NCBI GenBank assembly: GCA_030698405.1
Contig: JAUYMU010000040.1
Coordinates: forward strand, 1-37,234
Length of the DNA: 37,234 nt
Direction: 5' to 3'
From: Bacteroidota bacterium
GTDB taxonomy: Bacteria > Bacteroidota > Bacteroidia > Bacteroidales > Prolixibacteraceae
A program made the position numbers and the translations under genes. Position 1 is the first letter of the stretch. The number at the start of each line of letters is the position of its first letter. The notes beneath the pieces are model-generated. The model was given only the letters and a program-made list of their open reading frames with translations, was not told the DNA's origin and ran no database searches. This document shows positions 25,196 to 33,406 of the stretch, piece after piece.

Positions 25196-25409
25196 TTTGT
25201 TTATTGATTTTTAAGTGTGTATGAAGCAAAAAAAAACCAACAGAAATAGCTTCTCTGTTGGTTTTTACCGGAATGGGAAATTCCTTGGATAATAAGAAAT
25301 GTGTCAAATCGTTTGACTGATGAAAACAATTCAGGGAAACAGAAAATACTTTTTCGGGGCGAATAATCTCACCGAAGAAGTGATAATATTGTTTTATCAG
25401 GTGTTTCAT
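25164..25409 (-). CDS. Candidate pyrBI leader peptide ORF
   Basis: This 81-codon frame starts at the ATG at 25409, right after a TAnnTTTG element. It runs without a stop through the attenuator hairpin and ends inside pyrB, out of frame. The peptide has no recognisable domain. In E. coli the short pyrL frame also spans the attenuator, and a ribosome on it prevents termination when UTP is low. The long overlap and lack of an intermediate stop fit that logic, but the predicted leader before the ATG is only a few nucleotides. It could also be a chance frame. Confidence 0.35.
   Translation of the reverse strand: MKHLIKQYYHFFGEIIRPEKVFSVSLNCFHQSNDLTHFLLSKEFPIPVKTNREAISVGFFLLHTHLKINKQNEEERLNFDY
25228..25266 (-). 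terminator. Intrinsic terminator in the pyrBI leader (attenuator candidate)
   Basis: The arms at 25232-25244 and 25254-25266 form a perfect 13-bp stem with a 9-nt loop. On the minus strand it ends in nine T. The pyrB start follows 33 nt later with no promoter-like element between, so pyrBI transcripts must read through it. Confidence 0.8.
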
Positions 25410-25416
25410 TAAAATC

Positions 25417-25424
25417 CAAAATTA
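25417..25424 (-). promoter_or_regulatory. Candidate -7 element of the pyrBI transcript
   Basis: On the minus strand it reads TAATTTTG, an exact TAnnTTTG, about 150 nt before the attenuator and just before the leader ORF. No clear -33 element is seen. Confidence 0.4.
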
Positions 25425-25495
25425 ACTTGTTTTTATAAGTTATTCGCATGTGGCATTCAATTGTTATGAAAAGGTTATTAACAACCAACTTCTTA

Positions 25496-26095
25496 TTAAA
25501 TGCAGACAACCTTAACACCTTCAATCTTTTGCAAAGTATCTTCAATCCGGTTTAATTCGCTGATTCTGATATGTGTTTTGATTTTGCATTTCAGATCGAA
25601 CAGTGGATCAATTTGCGGAAGCTTTTCATCCTTGAAAATTTTCATTACTTCGTTCATCGCTCCGTAATTAAAATCTACCAACAACCATTCCTCAACCAGT
25701 TTCTCAACAATTTCCGCCTGATTGATTGCATCCAAAGCCGCACTTCGGTATGCATTGATTAATCCGCTAACACCCAATAGTGTTCCTCCGAAATACCTGA
25801 CAACCACAATCAGTATGTTTGTAAGCTCGAAACTCTGGATTTGTCCTAAAATGGGTTTGCCCGCAGTGGAGGAAGGTTCACCGTCGTCGTTGGCCCTGAA
25901 ATGCAAATGGTCAGCGCCCAATCTCCACGCATAACAATGGTGTCGGGCTGAATGGTGTTCCTTCTTTATAGACTGCACAATGTCTTTGATTTCGTCTTCT
26001 GAATTTACCGGAAATGCAAATGAAATGAACTTGCTTCCTTTGTCCTTAAACAATCCTTCGGAAGGTCTTTCTATTGTTTTATAAGTATCTTCCAT
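25496..26095 (-). CDS. YigZ/IMPACT-family protein
   Basis: The 199-residue protein has the UPF0029/IMPACT N-terminal domain (KDKGSKFISFAFPVNSEDEI, then HHCYAWRLG, DDGEPSSTAGKPIL, and VVRYFGGTLLGVSGLINAYR). A small C-terminal ferredoxin-like DUF1949 domain follows. The GEPSxTAGxPIL and RYFGGxxLGxxGL motifs are diagnostic. Its biochemical role is unknown in bacteria; eukaryotic IMPACT binds GCN1. It lies 69 nt after dnaA, beyond a terminator. Confidence 0.9.
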   Translation of the reverse strand: MEDTYKTIERPSEGLFKDKGSKFISFAFPVNSEDEIKDIVQSIKKEHHSARHHCYAWRLGADHLHFRANDDGEPSSTAGKPILGQIQSFELTNILIVVVRYFGGTLLGVSGLINAYRSAALDAINQAEIVEKLVEEWLLVDFNYGAMNEVMKIFKDEKLPQIDPLFDLKCKIKTHIRISELNRIEDTLQKIEGVKVVCI

Positions 26096-26130
26096 CAGTA
26101 GATCATTGTGACCGGATTAGCTGACAACTA

Positions 26131-26157
26131 AAAAGCAGATCGAAGTGACCTGCTTTT
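26131..26157 (-). terminator. Intrinsic terminator after dnaA
   Basis: AAAAGCAG and CTGCTTTT (26131-26138 and 26150-26157) flank an 11-nt loop. On the minus strand five T end the structure, 8 nt beyond the dnaA stop codon. Confidence 0.65.
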
Positions 26158-26164
26158 AAAGAAT

Positions 26165-27595
26165 TTATAGTTTTAATTTCCGTTCAATTTCGTCCACACA
26201 AAGCTTGAAATTCTTGTCGGTTTCTTTCAGATTGTTCACTGTTTTACAGGCATGTAGCACTGTTGCGTGATCTTTGTTGCCGATTTGCGAACCGATGGAA
26301 GCAAGCGACGATTTTGTCATGTTTTTCGAGAAATACATGGCGAGTTGCCTGGCCTGAACGACTTCGCGTTTGCGGGTTTTCGCCTGAAGCGAGTCAACGG
26401 GCATGTTGAAATAGTCGCACACAACTTTAGTAATGTAATCAATCGACAATTCTCTCTTCGAATTTTTCACCAGTTTATTGATCATTTCGCTGGCAAGCTC
26501 GATGGTGATTTCCTTTTTGTTGAGTGTTGACTGTGCAAGCAATGAAACCAAAGCTCCTTCCAATTCCCTGATGTTGTTGCTGATGTGTGATGCAATGTAT
26601 TCCAGAACTTCATTTGATATTTCAATTCCGTCTTTATAAATTTTTCGTTTCAGAATATCCATTCTGGTTTCGAAACTGGGTTGCTGCAAATCTGCTGTTA
26701 AACCCCATTTAAATCTTGAAAGAAGTCGCTGTTCGAGTCCTTTGAGTTCAATCGGTGGTTTATCAGAAGTTAAAATCAACTGCTTGCCGCTTTGGTGCAA
26801 ATGATTGAAAATATGAAAGAATGTTTCCTGAGTTTTTTCTTTTCCGGCAAATTCATGAACATCGTCCAGAATCAGCACATCTATCATCTGATAGAAATTC
26901 AGGAAATCGTTTCGGTTGTTGTTTCGTGTAGCTTCTGTAAACTGTGTTTGAAATTTATTGGCATTCACATAAAGCACCACTTTATCCGGATGGCTTTCTT
27001 TTACCTCAATACCAATTGCATGGGCCAAATGGGTTTTTCCAAGCCCCGAATTGCCATAGATCATCAGCGGATTAAAGGCAGTTCCACCGGGATTTTGCGA
27101 AACAGCATAACCTGCGCTGCGTGCCAACCGGTTGCATTCGCCTTCAACAAAATTGTCGAAAGTATTATCGAGCCGTAATTGCGGATCGATCTGTATTTTT
27201 TGAATTCCCGGAATAATAAAAGGATTCCTGATCGATTGCTTTCCGTCGTTTTTAAGCGGAATGCTCATCGGTTTATTCTGAATTTTGCTGTTATTGCTCG
27301 TAGGATATTTAACAGTGTATGGCTGAGAATTGCTTTGGTTGTTTCCCATAACCACCACGTATTCAAGTTTGGCTCCCTGTCCAACTTCTTTGCGCAATGT
27401 TTTCCGTAATAAATCAATGTACTGTTCTTCCAGATATTCATAAAAAAACGGACTTGGTACCTGAATTGTTAGAACTTCCTCATCCAGATTCACTGGAACG
27501 ATTGGCTCAAACCAAGTTTTAAAACTAATGCCAGGAACATTGTCTCGTATGACTGACAGACAACGATCCCAAACCAAACGATGATCATTAATCAT
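26165..27595 (-). CDS. dnaA: Chromosomal replication initiator protein DnaA
   Basis: DnaA binds DnaA boxes and melts oriC. The ATG at 27595 (MINDHRLVWDRCLSVIRD) gives 476 residues and fits family N-termini; the longer frame needs a TTG at 27625. Domain I contains ISFKTWFEPIVPV. A poorly conserved linker follows. The AAA+ domain III has Walker A GNSGLGKTHLAHAIG, Walker B VLILDDVHEF and the RLLSRFKWGL sensor region. Domain IV ends with the DnaA-box-binding signature IGNKDHATVLHACKTV. No oriC-like cluster of DnaA boxes was seen around the gene. Confidence 0.97.
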   Translation of the reverse strand: MINDHRLVWDRCLSVIRDNVPGISFKTWFEPIVPVNLDEEVLTIQVPSPFFYEYLEEQYIDLLRKTLRKEVGQGAKLEYVVVMGNNQSNSQPYTVKYPTSNNSKIQNKPMSIPLKNDGKQSIRNPFIIPGIQKIQIDPQLRLDNTFDNFVEGECNRLARSAGYAVSQNPGGTAFNPLMIYGNSGLGKTHLAHAIGIEVKESHPDKVVLYVNANKFQTQFTEATRNNNRNDFLNFYQMIDVLILDDVHEFAGKEKTQETFFHIFNHLHQSGKQLILTSDKPPIELKGLEQRLLSRFKWGLTADLQQPSFETRMDILKRKIYKDGIEISNEVLEYIASHISNNIRELEGALVSLLAQSTLNKKEITIELASEMINKLVKNSKRELSIDYITKVVCDYFNMPVDSLQAKTRKREVVQARQLAMYFSKNMTKSSLASIGSQIGNKDHATVLHACKTVNNLKETDKNFKLCVDEIERKLKL

Positions 27596-27892
27596 TTTGG
27601 AGCCGGATATTAAAAGATTTGACAAAACTGTATTTCCTAGATTTATTTCCCTGAAACAAATTTTGTGAAAAAAAAGGTATAAAAAAAATGGTTTTGCTAT
27701 TGACTTTTACAAAAAAAAGATAACTACTTTATAAGTCAGGCATTTAAAAAACAAAAAAAAATTAATATTTCTGTAATAATATTAAATACCTGATATACAA
27801 CACTTTGATTAAATAATATTTGTATAATCCTGCCAGTAAAGGATTGTGGGATTATTTACAATAATATTAATTATATTTTAGTAGATAATTGG
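27596..27892. other. AT-rich gap upstream of dnaA, no gene
   Basis: This stretch of about 300 nt has A/T runs and a weak 6-bp hairpin near 27829-27848 that might end the MCE gene transcript on the minus strand. A single near-match to a DnaA box (TTATTTACA) is not enough for an origin. Confidence 0.4.
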
Positions 27893-29146
27893 TTAATTTT
27901 TCAGCGCTTTTTCCAATTTTATCTTTCTTCCATTTTTAAATGCCACCAAATTTGCATTCGGAAAATTAATTCTGGCAGCATCTAATAATTTGGAAATTTC
28001 TTCAAAACTAGTCGATTTCCCAGCCATGTAATTATAGGTTTCGCTTAGCTTTATTTCTTCAATCGTACCAAGCCCTTTAAAAAAAGCAGATTCGGTTGAT
28101 AGTCGGGCAGGACTCGAAATCAGAAATACCTTGAAAATCACCTTGTCTTTCTCGCTGGACTGGCCGGGTTTTGCAGTAATATAAACATCCTTACCAATGT
28201 TGAAGGCTGAAAAATGTACGTATCGTTTTGGATTGTTCCGGATATCTTTTAGCAACATGTCCAGACTTCCGGTCAGATTATTCAGATTTTGGTACAAAAC
28301 CGGATCGTTTAACAAAAGTCCTGCAGAACTTTCTGTTGTATTCAGTTTTTGAATAATAGCATTTATACCGGCCACAGATGAACTGATTTCTTCAAATACC
28401 GGACTAATATTCAATTTGGCAAGTGAATCGGATAGTGATGAAAGATTATTGATGATGTTTTCAATTTTTCCAGAGTTCTTGTTTATCTTACCGGTAATGC
28501 TGTCGAGATTTTCAACTATCGAATTGATTCTGCCGCTGCCGATTATAACCTTCAATTCATTCGACGATGCTTCGATATTGGCAATTGTGCTGTTTATATT
28601 TTCGAAACTTTCAGCCAGATTTTCACGGGTGCGTTCGTTGAAAACGTAAGTTACCACAGTAATTGCCGAATCGAGGGATGCAATTAATTCCTCCGCTTTT
28701 TTCTTCAATGGCAATACCTGCATACTCACCTGTTCTTTTAAATCGCTTTCTGTATCACCGCGAATAGTATCGTATTCGTTGTAATATTGGGCAGCAGTAT
28801 GGACAATCTCAAGTTTAATCGATTTTGTCCCCATAATATCGCTCGAAACTATTTTTGCGGTTGAACCTTTGGCAATTTTAAAATCTCCCTGAAGCGAAAG
28901 GGTGGCGATTAACCTTCCTGAATAGTCGCTAAGAAATTTGATTTCTGAAACCTGACCAACCTTATACCCATTGATAGTAACCTCACCAGAAGGGAGTAAA
29001 CCATCAATTTTTTCATATATTACGTAGTAATTGGTATTTCTTTTCAGGATGTCAATTCCTTTTAAAAAGTTTATTCCCCAAACCATTATCGCCAAACATG
29101 CAATAACCAAAAAGCCCAGTTTGGAATATTTAGAAATTTTAGTCAT
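27893..29146 (-). CDS. MCE/MlaD-family lipid-transport protein with SPOR-like C-terminal domain
   Basis: The 417-residue protein has one N-terminal membrane anchor (LGFLVIACLAIMVWGINFL). An MCE domain at about 37-115 follows (YYVIYEKIDGLLPSGEVTING, VGQVSEIKFL, DIMGTKSIKLE). A long helical segment at about 150-310 is rich in Ser/Asn/Ile heptads (ENINSTIANIEASSNELK), as in tube-forming MCE proteins. The last 80 residues (KVFLISSPARL to KALKN) align with the C-terminus of the amidase encoded just upstream (FKGL near the start; NFPNANLVAFKNGRKIKL versus KFPQAFIVSFVNGQRVPL). This implies a shared SPOR-like, possibly peptidoglycan-associated domain. MCE proteins carry phospholipids between membranes. 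It is 101 nt after the amidase gene and probably co-transcribed. Confidence 0.85.
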   Translation of the reverse strand: MTKISKYSKLGFLVIACLAIMVWGINFLKGIDILKRNTNYYVIYEKIDGLLPSGEVTINGYKVGQVSEIKFLSDYSGRLIATLSLQGDFKIAKGSTAKIVSSDIMGTKSIKLEIVHTAAQYYNEYDTIRGDTESDLKEQVSMQVLPLKKKAEELIASLDSAITVVTYVFNERTRENLAESFENINSTIANIEASSNELKVIIGSGRINSIVENLDSITGKINKNSGKIENIINNLSSLSDSLAKLNISPVFEEISSSVAGINAIIQKLNTTESSAGLLLNDPVLYQNLNNLTGSLDMLLKDIRNNPKRYVHFSAFNIGKDVYITAKPGQSSEKDKVIFKVFLISSPARLSTESAFFKGLGTIEEIKLSETYNYMAGKSTSFEEISKLLDAARINFPNANLVAFKNGRKIKLEKALKN

Positions 29147-29247
29147 TTTTTAGTTGTTTCTGTTTTCTTGTACAAAGCTAAACAGCATTCATCAGTAAAA
29201 CAAATGAATTGTTTTAGAATCGGGTGTTGGGTTCCTGTTATTTCGAA

Positions 29248-30477
29248 TTAATTTAAGGGAACACGCTGGCCATTAACAAACGAAACGATAAATGCCTGTG
29301 GAAATTTCTGTTTGATTTGCTTTAATTCAACAGTTATTTTTTCGATGGTTTTTTCATTGCCAAAATAATACCGGTAATATTTATCTGTTTTCTCCCTTCT
29401 TACGTTTTTTAATCCCTTGAAATTTGAGGCAACCGGATCAATCGGCGTTGTATTTGCCCCAATCTGAACGCTGTAATAAATGCTGTTTTCTGTTGATTTT
29501 CCCTTTGCAGTTGTATCAGGAGTTATAATTGTTTTCTCTGTTTCCGGCTTATTTTTCTCTTCGGTAACTGCTTGTGCAGCAATTTCTGTCTTCTTTTTGT
29601 TCTCGGCCCGAACTTCTTGTTTTGGCGCTAATTCCTGTTTCTTTTCATTTTTGGCAACAATTTCAGGAGATTTTATATTTGAAGCTCCTGAAGTTTTATC
29701 CTTAAATTTTTTAAATGCTTCAAAAACTGAAAGTGCGATATTGCGTTGCCCTAATTCACTATTGAGGTAATTTGCCTCATTTAAATTGCTGAGAAATCCG
29801 GCTTCAACCAATACGCTTGGCATCGATGCCTGCCTGAGTACAAGAAATCCAGCCTGTTTTACTCCCCGGTTGGGCGAATTAATTCTCGAACTGAATTGTT
29901 GTTGAATCGCGTCGGCAACAATTAAGCTTTGATCCATGTATAAATCCTGAACCAATTCAAACATGATGTAAGATTCAGACAGGTTAGGATCAAAACCTTC
30001 GTAAGTGGTGGTGTAATCTTCTTCAAGTAAAATTACCGAGTTTTCTTTCTTGGCAACCTCAAGGTTATCGTTCGAGCGGTGGAGCCCTAAAACAAAAGTT
30101 TCAGTACCCCTGGTTGCAGGCGTTCCGCATGCATTGGCATGAAGCGAAATAAACAGATCGGCCTTGTTCTTATTGGCAATTCGCGATCGTTCAATCAATG
30201 GAACAAAAACATCGGTACTGCGGGTATAAACCACTTTGACGTCGGGGTGGTTCTCGTTAATCAGTTTCCCTAATTTAAGCCCGATTCCTAAAACGATGTC
30301 CTTTTCGCGGATGTTTTTATTTACAGCTCCCGGATCTTTTCCTCCATGCCCCGGATCGATTGCTACTACCAATTGTTTTGTATTTGTATTTACTGAAGTC
30401 ATGGAAAATGAATTTCCTGCAATAAAAAGACAGAATATTAACGCCAGTATAGGCTTCGAATAGTTTAGATTATTCAT
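29248..30477 (-). CDS. N-acetylmuramoyl-L-alanine amidase (Amidase_3) with SPOR-like C-terminus
   Basis: The enzyme cleaves the amide between MurNAc and the stem peptide, as in daughter-cell separation. I choose the ATG at 30477 (MNNLNYSKPIL, signal peptide to about residue 25), because the GTG at 30498 overlaps the -7 element. The catalytic zinc domain has DPGHGGKDPG with His44, Glu58 in REKDIVLG, LFISLHANACG, and VLVEAGFLSN. A charged linker rich in Lys, Glu and Ala follows (about 265-330). The final 75 residues (YYSVQIGANTTP to RVPLN) form a SPOR-like domain homologous to the C-terminus of the adjacent MCE protein. Export to the periplasm is expected. Confidence 0.9.
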   Translation of the reverse strand: MNNLNYSKPILALIFCLFIAGNSFSMTSVNTNTKQLVVAIDPGHGGKDPGAVNKNIREKDIVLGIGLKLGKLINENHPDVKVVYTRSTDVFVPLIERSRIANKNKADLFISLHANACGTPATRGTETFVLGLHRSNDNLEVAKKENSVILLEEDYTTTYEGFDPNLSESYIMFELVQDLYMDQSLIVADAIQQQFSSRINSPNRGVKQAGFLVLRQASMPSVLVEAGFLSNLNEANYLNSELGQRNIALSVFEAFKKFKDKTSGASNIKSPEIVAKNEKKQELAPKQEVRAENKKKTEIAAQAVTEEKNKPETEKTIITPDTTAKGKSTENSIYYSVQIGANTTPIDPVASNFKGLKNVRREKTDKYYRYYFGNEKTIEKITVELKQIKQKFPQAFIVSFVNGQRVPLN

Positions 30478-30497
30478 AATACGGATATATTTCTTCA

Positions 30498-30505
30498 CAA
30501 AAATA
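30498..30505 (-). promoter_or_regulatory. Candidate -7 element for the amidase-MCE operon
   Basis: On the minus strand it reads TATTTTTG, an exact TAnnTTTG. Its position implies a leader of about 17 nt to the ATG at 30477. Confidence 0.45.
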
Positions 30506-30557
30506 GAAATTTAAAATTATTTTACGTTTGTTCACGTTTAGGTATAGGCCTTATTTA

Positions 30558-30565
30558 TATTTTTG
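30558..30565 (+). promoter_or_regulatory. Candidate -7 element for the LptD-like gene
   Basis: TATTTTTG lies inside the 5' part of the longest frame (which opens at 30528). TTTA at 30537-30540 is a possible -33 element with a 17-bp spacer. It implies that translation begins downstream, near 30603. Confidence 0.45.
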
Positions 30566-30602
30566 CAAACCAATCAGCGCTTGTGCGCTTATTTTATACA
30601 CT

Positions 30603-33224
30603 GTGGTTTTGATTAAAAATCTTCTAACAAATATATTATTTTTAGTTGCCATCTCTTCCTTTGGTCAGCTAGTTCAGCAATCTGATACGATTCCTGATCC
30701 ATCGTTGATAATTCTGACTGATTCTACAATAATTACACCATTTAAAACTGCAAGTGATTCCACAGCCAAACCGGTACTTGAAGCAACAATTACATATTCA
30801 GCTATTGATTCGACCATCGCCGATTTTGAAAACCAGAAAGTTTTCATGTACAAAGGGGGAGTAGTTAATTATCAAAGTATTGAGCTTAAGGCTGATTACA
30901 TTATGCTGGACCTTGTTAATAAAGAAGTTTATGCTGAAGGTTTGCCCGACTCAACCGGGACAAAGGTTGGAAATCCGGTTTTTAAAGATGGGAATGAAGA
31001 GTTTGAATCGAAAACGCTGCGATACAACTTTGAAACTCAAAAGGGTTATATTACTGAAGTAAAGACTTCGCAGGGAGATGGTTTTGTGCACAGTGAGCTG
31101 ACAAAAAAAATTAGCAAAGATGAATTTATACTTCGGAAAGGAAAATATACAACCTGTGATGCCGAACATCCGCACTTTTATCTTCGCATGACCAAGGCAA
31201 AGGTAATTTCGAACGAGAAGATAATAACCGGTCCTGCCTATATGGTACTTGAAGATTTTCCGATTTACTTCCCGATGTTACCTTTTGGATATTTCCCGAA
31301 TTCAACTACCTATACTTCAGGAATACTGATACCAACTTATGGAGAAGAACAAGGCCGTGGCTTTTTCCTTCGCGAGGGTGGTTATTACTGGGCGGCCAAT
31401 GAGTTTTTTGACCTGTCAGTTCGTGGCGATATTTATTCAAAAGGATCGTGGGCCGGCAAGTTGCATACCAATTACAAAGTCAGATACAAATACAACGGAA
31501 GTTTGGATTTCAGTTATAACCTCAATAAATACTCGGAGGAACCACTGCCCGATGCAAAGACTACCAAGGGTTTTAGTTTAACATGGTCGCATTCTCAGGA
31601 TTCAAAGGCAAATCCGAACCGTACTTTTTCTGCCAATGTAAATTTATCAACCAGTTCGTTCGACAAGGAAAACTCACTTACAGTAAGGTCGTACCTGCAA
31701 ACCCAAAAATCGTCGAGTATTTCCTATTCGAAAAGGTTCGAAAACACTCCTTTCAACATGTCGATGAACTTGCGTCATTCCCAAAATTCGCGCGACACAA
31801 CCATTTCGTTAAGCTTGCCTGAAATGACAATGAATATGTCGAAAGTTAATCCGTTTAAGGTTAAGAGCAGGATAGGGCCAGTGAAGTGGTACGAAAAGAT
31901 CAGTTTCAGCTATTCCGGTAGTTTGAAAAATTCAATTACCTCTAAGGAAAAGGAAATACTCCAAAAATCGCTGATCCGCGACTGGCAAAACGGAATACGA
32001 CATTCGATCCCGATTTCACTGCCATCGTTTAATTTGATGAAGTACATAAATTTGAGCCCAAGTTTTAATTATTCTGAACGCTGGTACACCAACTATATTA
32101 ATAAAACGTACGATCCAACCTACAATAACCCAATTCCCGGAGGTTTGCAACATGTACTTGTTGATACAATTTATGCTTTCAGAAGAAATTATGAGTATTC
32201 ATACAGCCTGAGTTCTTCAACCAATATCTACGGGATGTATATTATGCGGAATCCAAATTCGAAAGTTAAAGCGATCAGGCATAAAATAACCCCGTCAGTA
32301 AGTTTTAGTTACACTCCTGATTTTGGACAGAAAAAATTCAGGTTTTGGGATTCCTATATAGATGCAAGCGGCAGACCCCAGTATTATTCACATTTTGAGA
32401 AGGGTGTATTTGGTTATACCGGAAGGGGCGAAAGCGGAGCGATGAGTTTCAGTTTAAGCCAGAACCTTGAAGCAAAGGTGCTCGAAGTAAATGATACTAC
32501 AAAAACAGATGACAACAAGCCGGTATTTAAAAAAGTGAAGATCATCGATAATCTGGGGATGAATGCATCTTATAATATGATTGCTGATTCGATGAAACTC
32601 ACTCCGATTTCCATCTCGGCGCGTACAACAATCAAGGGTGTAAGCGTAAATATGGGAGCGAATCTGAACCCGTACATGATAGATGCTGAAGGGAAAATTT
32701 ACGATGAATATGTATGGAACCACCTGGGAGGCCTTAATAAACTTGGAAGGTTGACCAATGCCAATTTATCGTTCGGGATGAATTTTGAATCGAAAAAGGG
32801 CAAAAAGGAAGCAGAGGAAAATAAAGAGTTAATTGATGAAGACAAGGCTCTTCCCGGATCTTACTCCCAATATGTGGATTTTAATATTCCATGGAGTTTT
32901 CGTTTCGATTACTCGTTTTATTACACCAATTCATTCAATCCGAAGGATGAAAATGCGAAAAAAATAATGCAAAGTTTAAATTTTGGCGGACGATTGAACT
33001 TAACCGAAAAATGGAACATGGATATGAATACCAATTTCGATATTCAGGCAATGAAATTCTCATTTACCACCGTTAATGTAAGCCGCACCCTGCATTGCTG
33101 GAGTATGTCGTTTAGCTTCGTTCCTTTTGGCGAGCGAAAAAGTTACAGCTTCAATCTTTCTGCAAGTTCTGCCATGCTACGCGACCTCAAAATCAGCAAA
33201 CAAAGTTCCTGGAGGGACAATTAA
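30603..33224 (+). CDS. lptD: LptD-like LPS-assembly outer-membrane protein
   Basis: LptD inserts lipopolysaccharide into the outer leaflet. The frame opens at an ATG at 30528, but that start gives no clear signal peptide and precedes a promoter element. A GTG at 30603 or TTG at 30609 gives the convincing signal LIKNLLTNILFLVAISSFGQ. The mature protein has an OstA/LptA-like beta-jellyroll segment (about 60-190; VFMYKGGVVNYQSIELKADY, then KGYITEVKTSQGDGF). A large barrel follows, with MLPFGYFPNSTTYTSGILIP near the junction, which is diagnostic for the family. The length (873 residues) is within the Bacteroidota range. It is divergent from the amidase gene and stands alone. Confidence 0.88.
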   Translation: MVLIKNLLTNILFLVAISSFGQLVQQSDTIPDPSLIILTDSTIITPFKTASDSTAKPVLEATITYSAIDSTIADFENQKVFMYKGGVVNYQSIELKADYIMLDLVNKEVYAEGLPDSTGTKVGNPVFKDGNEEFESKTLRYNFETQKGYITEVKTSQGDGFVHSELTKKISKDEFILRKGKYTTCDAEHPHFYLRMTKAKVISNEKIITGPAYMVLEDFPIYFPMLPFGYFPNSTTYTSGILIPTYGEEQGRGFFLREGGYYWAANEFFDLSVRGDIYSKGSWAGKLHTNYKVRYKYNGSLDFSYNLNKYSEEPLPDAKTTKGFSLTWSHSQDSKANPNRTFSANVNLSTSSFDKENSLTVRSYLQTQKSSSISYSKRFENTPFNMSMNLRHSQNSRDTTISLSLPEMTMNMSKVNPFKVKSRIGPVKWYEKISFSYSGSLKNSITSKEKEILQKSLIRDWQNGIRHSIPISLPSFNLMKYINLSPSFNYSERWYTNYINKTYDPTYNNPIPGGLQHVLVDTIYAFRRNYEYSYSLSSSTNIYGMYIMRNPNSKVKAIRHKITPSVSFSYTPDFGQKKFRFWDSYIDASGRPQYYSHFEKGVFGYTGRGESGAMSFSLSQNLEAKVLEVNDTTKTDDNKPVFKKVKIIDNLGMNASYNMIADSMKLTPISISARTTIKGVSVNMGANLNPYMIDAEGKIYDEYVWNHLGGLNKLGRLTNANLSFGMNFESKKGKKEAEENKELIDEDKALPGSYSQYVDFNIPWSFRFDYSFYYTNSFNPKDENAKKIMQSLNFGGRLNLTEKWNMDMNTNFDIQAMKFSFTTVNVSRTLHCWSMSFSFVPFGERKSYSFNLSASSAMLRDLKISKQSSWRDN

Positions 33225-33406
33225 TATATTCAAACCTTATTTACTTTTTCTAAACAATTCTAATTTTAACCTGTTTTTATTTCATGAAATATATTGAAAA
33301 CTGAATGTTTTGTGATATATTTATACAGTTCGTTTGTCAAATTAATTTATTTTTATTTTAGAAATATTTATGTTCCTTAAACAACCAAACAACTAACGAA
33401 TTTAAA

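Noticed and set aside
27596-27892. Replication origin next to dnaA
   Set aside because: AT-rich, but no cluster of TTATNCACA boxes; only one near-match was found.
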